A stretch of 7,160 nucleotides of DNA, from assembly GCA_964544765.1 (NCBI GenBank), contig CAZJDM010000204.1:1-7160 (forward strand), read 5' to 3'. Below, one piece after another: positions 5,609-7,160 of the stretch; position 1 is the stretch's first letter, and each line of letters starts with the position of its first letter. The notes below the pieces were generated by a model. It had not been told where the DNA came from, did no database searches, and worked only from the letters and a program-made list of their open reading frames with translations. Origin of the DNA: CAZJDM01 sp964544765. GTDB lineage: Bacteria > Bdellovibrionota_B > Oligoflexia > CAYFLR01. The position numbers and the translations under genes are program-made.

Positions 5609-7006
5609 TCACGGATTTACAATTGATCCAATAAATAAAATAGCTCCGGTTGAATTATCAACAATGACTAAGTGAAACGGACGATCGACATAAAAAAGAA
5701 TCGGTGGTTCATAATCTGGAAGAGATGTGGTTATAGTAGCACCGATAAATGTAACCGCGGCCGCTTCAAGACCTTCTTCATCTACTTTGATATAGGTTTT
5801 TTGGAAAGCATCACTGACTCTTAACGATACAGTTTTATCATCACTTGCATCAGGAACAACAGCTTCAGCCATTTCATGAAGCTCTGCGTCATCAGAAAAA
5901 ACTAAATCCATACCTAAACCCTTGTTACCAGTAAGAAGCTCTTTTAAAGGAACGTCAGCTTCTACTTTAAACTTTGGTAGTTTTAAATCTACTGTTGTAT
6001 AAGTAGCTTGATTAAATTGACCCTCCAAATTTGACCAATTATTTTTGACTTGATTCTCAACCTCAGCCAATTTGGTCTTATCACCTTTAGGTAGCATAAC
6101 ATATACACTAGCTCTTTCATTGCTTCCCAGTGGAAGCTCAATGGCTCTATATTTGTCATTATCTACAACTTTAAATTTTTCTCCACTTCGTTGCATCATA
6201 TCTACAACTTTAAATTTGGTTCTATCCAATCCATTAGGTCCTTCTTGATAAAAATTCTCATTATGAGTGGTGTGTTTATAAAAAGGAATGGTCCATCCAG
6301 CTTTCAGGTAGGTAGCATTAATTAGAGCCATAATAAGGTCTTTTACCGTTCTTTCATTAACAATAGAGGGAATTTTTTCGTTTGTTGCGTTATTTACCCA
6401 TTTATTGATTTCAGCTGTAGCTTGCGCTGTCTGAGTAAGAAAGTCAAATCGAGAATCAAACTGAGCTTGGTAATATTCCTCTAAATTACTTTGATACGAT
6501 GGCTTTACTCTAACTTGATTAGTGGCCCATATAGAGTTAGCAAGAGACAATTGAAAATCTATTTTGGGTTCATCTCCATCTGAGAAAGGAGGGTTCCAAG
6601 TTTTACCACCGTCGTTGCTGGTATGCATTTCATTGTCTTTATCGTAGGCTACTAAATCTCTTTGCAATGAATTTAGTAGATCATGGTTGGCCCTGTTCAA
6701 AGAGGTAAGGTCAACATCTCCTAGTTCCATAACTCTTTTAAGTACACTTTCTGTGTCAGAACCATGATTAGAGCCATTCAATAGCATTGAAAAGGCTATA
6801 TAGGTCGAAATGGGTGAATAAAAAGTATTTTCACTTCTTTCACCAGATGAACTCTTTTTATCCAGTAGTTTTTGGTATACCTTGAAACCAAATTCATTGT
6901 TAGCCTGTATAGGTCCACTTTGGTTAGCCAATGTTGTAAAGGTAAAAAATAAACTGACAATAGTAACAATAGTAACTGACAAGTATTTAATGTAGTTTTC
7001 TTTCAT
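5609..7006 (-). CDS. Secreted serpin (MEROPS I4 family) with an extra Asp-box-like insertion
   Basis: The product is 465 residues, larger than the usual 370-420. AGGAG (7013-7017) lies 6 nt before ATG. A Sec signal peptide (residues 1-27, likely cut after TLA) exports it. Serpin landmarks appear in order: FYSPIST (62-68), LANSIWATNQV (155-165), INKWVNNATNEKI (200-212), ALINATYLKAGW (227-238), VYVMLPKGD (301-309), LKLPKFKVEAD (341-351), hinge DEEGLEAAAV (409-418) and the terminal PFHLVIVDNSTGAILFIGSIVNP region (443-465). The small-residue hinge argues for a loop-inserting protease inhibitor. Counting from Gly412 as P15 puts Thr426-Thr427 at P1-P1', but the loop before DRPF is about six residues longer than in alpha-1-antitrypsin, so P1 is uncertain. 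P14 is Leu413 where Thr/Ser is usual. Residues 121-149 form an insertion containing SNDGGKTW. The target protease is unknown; a host or predator protease is plausible inference. Confidence 0.93.
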   Translation of the reverse strand: MKENYIKYLSVTIVTIVSLFFTFTTLANQSGPIQANNEFGFKVYQKLLDKKSSSGERSENTFYSPISTYIAFSMLLNGSNHGSDTESVLKRVMELGDVDLTSLNRANHDLLNSLQRDLVAYDKDNEMHTSNDGGKTWNPPFSDGDEPKIDFQLSLANSIWATNQVRVKPSYQSNLEEYYQAQFDSRFDFLTQTAQATAEINKWVNNATNEKIPSIVNERTVKDLIMALINATYLKAGWTIPFYKHTTHNENFYQEGPNGLDRTKFKVVDMMQRSGEKFKVVDNDKYRAIELPLGSNERASVYVMLPKGDKTKLAEVENQVKNNWSNLEGQFNQATYTTVDLKLPKFKVEADVPLKELLTGNKGLGMDLVFSDDAELHEMAEAVVPDASDDKTVSLRVSDAFQKTYIKVDEEGLEAAAVTFIGATITTSLPDYEPPILFYVDRPFHLVIVDNSTGAILFIGSIVNP

Positions 7007-7068
7007 CTTAATCTCCTGTTTTAATTCTGTTTCAATAACCTCAAAAGTTTTTTTAAATTAGTTCTTTG

Positions 7069-7097
7069 TATTTACAGATAAGGTAAAGAATTGTCAA
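7069..7097 (-). promoter_or_regulatory. Promoter of the serpin gene
   Basis: On the minus strand, a perfect -35 TTGACA (7097-7092) is followed after 17 bp by TAAATA (7074-7069), a weak -10. The leader would be about 55-60 nt before the ATG. A 12-bp dyad CAGCA-GT-TGCTG (7107-7118) lies just upstream of the -35 and could bind a regulator. Confidence 0.45.
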
Positions 7098-7160
7098 GGT
7101 TCATATCAGCAGTTGCTGAAAGTTCCAGATAACAAGTAATTATCAACCGTTAGCTTATTT

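Noticed and set aside
5609..5634. TTATTGG/CCAATAA inverted repeat spanning the serpin stop codon
   Set aside because: Seven AT-rich base pairs with a 24-bp gap inside coding sequence are expected by chance at this composition.
3212..7006. Serpin plus aminopeptidase as a dedicated inhibitor-protease pair
   Set aside because: Serpins act on serine/cysteine endopeptidases, not on dimetal aminopeptidases, and the serpin is exported while the M29 enzyme lacks a signal peptide; adjacency alone does not support a functional pair.

Overview
The window is low in G+C (about one third by eye) and carries four loci on a chromosome-like stretch, with no RNA gene, CRISPR array or recognisable transposase. 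Two lipoprotein signal peptides, one ordinary Sec signal peptide and clear Shine-Dalgarno sites (AGGAGG, AGGAG, AGAGGT) point to a Gram-negative bacterium that uses SD-led initiation. The strong SD sites argue against Bacteroidota, even though the DUF2807 lipoprotein family is common there. The serpin and the AT-rich composition fit a host-associated lineage, but the taxon cannot be fixed from sequence alone.

Layout. Bases 71-2004 (minus) hold a 454-residue predicted lipoprotein with two hydrophobic stretches, followed by a reading frame for a permuted NlpC/P60-like (Lnb/DUF4105/LRAT-type) domain. The two frames look like one gene split by a single-base slip. The break lies on a T7 tract containing an in-phase U UUU UUC heptamer, with a short stem-loop 9 nt downstream, and the fused product would be 644 residues. 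Bases 2005-2382 form a divergent control region with an 18-bp near-palindrome, repeats of its half-site, a 10-bp tandem array and a good sigma70-type promoter for the plus-strand gene. Bases 2383-3123 (plus) encode a DUF2807 (head GIN) lipoprotein with seven Gly-Ser-Gly repeat rungs.

Bases 3212-5266 (minus) encode a long-form M29 metallo-aminopeptidase. Bases 5267-5608 are non-coding or decayed sequence with an inverted repeat that pairs fully in RNA from the serpin strand. Bases 5609-7006 (minus) encode a secreted serpin with a consensus TTGACA -35 box upstream, an Asp-box-like insertion and an unusually long reactive loop.

Working together. Three of the four loci are predicted to act in the envelope or outside the cell (lipoprotein plus thiol-hydrolase domain, DUF2807 lipoprotein, serpin). 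The aminopeptidase has no export signal and is probably cytosolic. The serpin and aminopeptidase share a strand but lie 342 bp apart, and the peptidase has its own strong RBS, so they need not be one operon. The lipoprotein/thiol-hydrolase locus is the least familiar part and the best candidate for undescribed biology.
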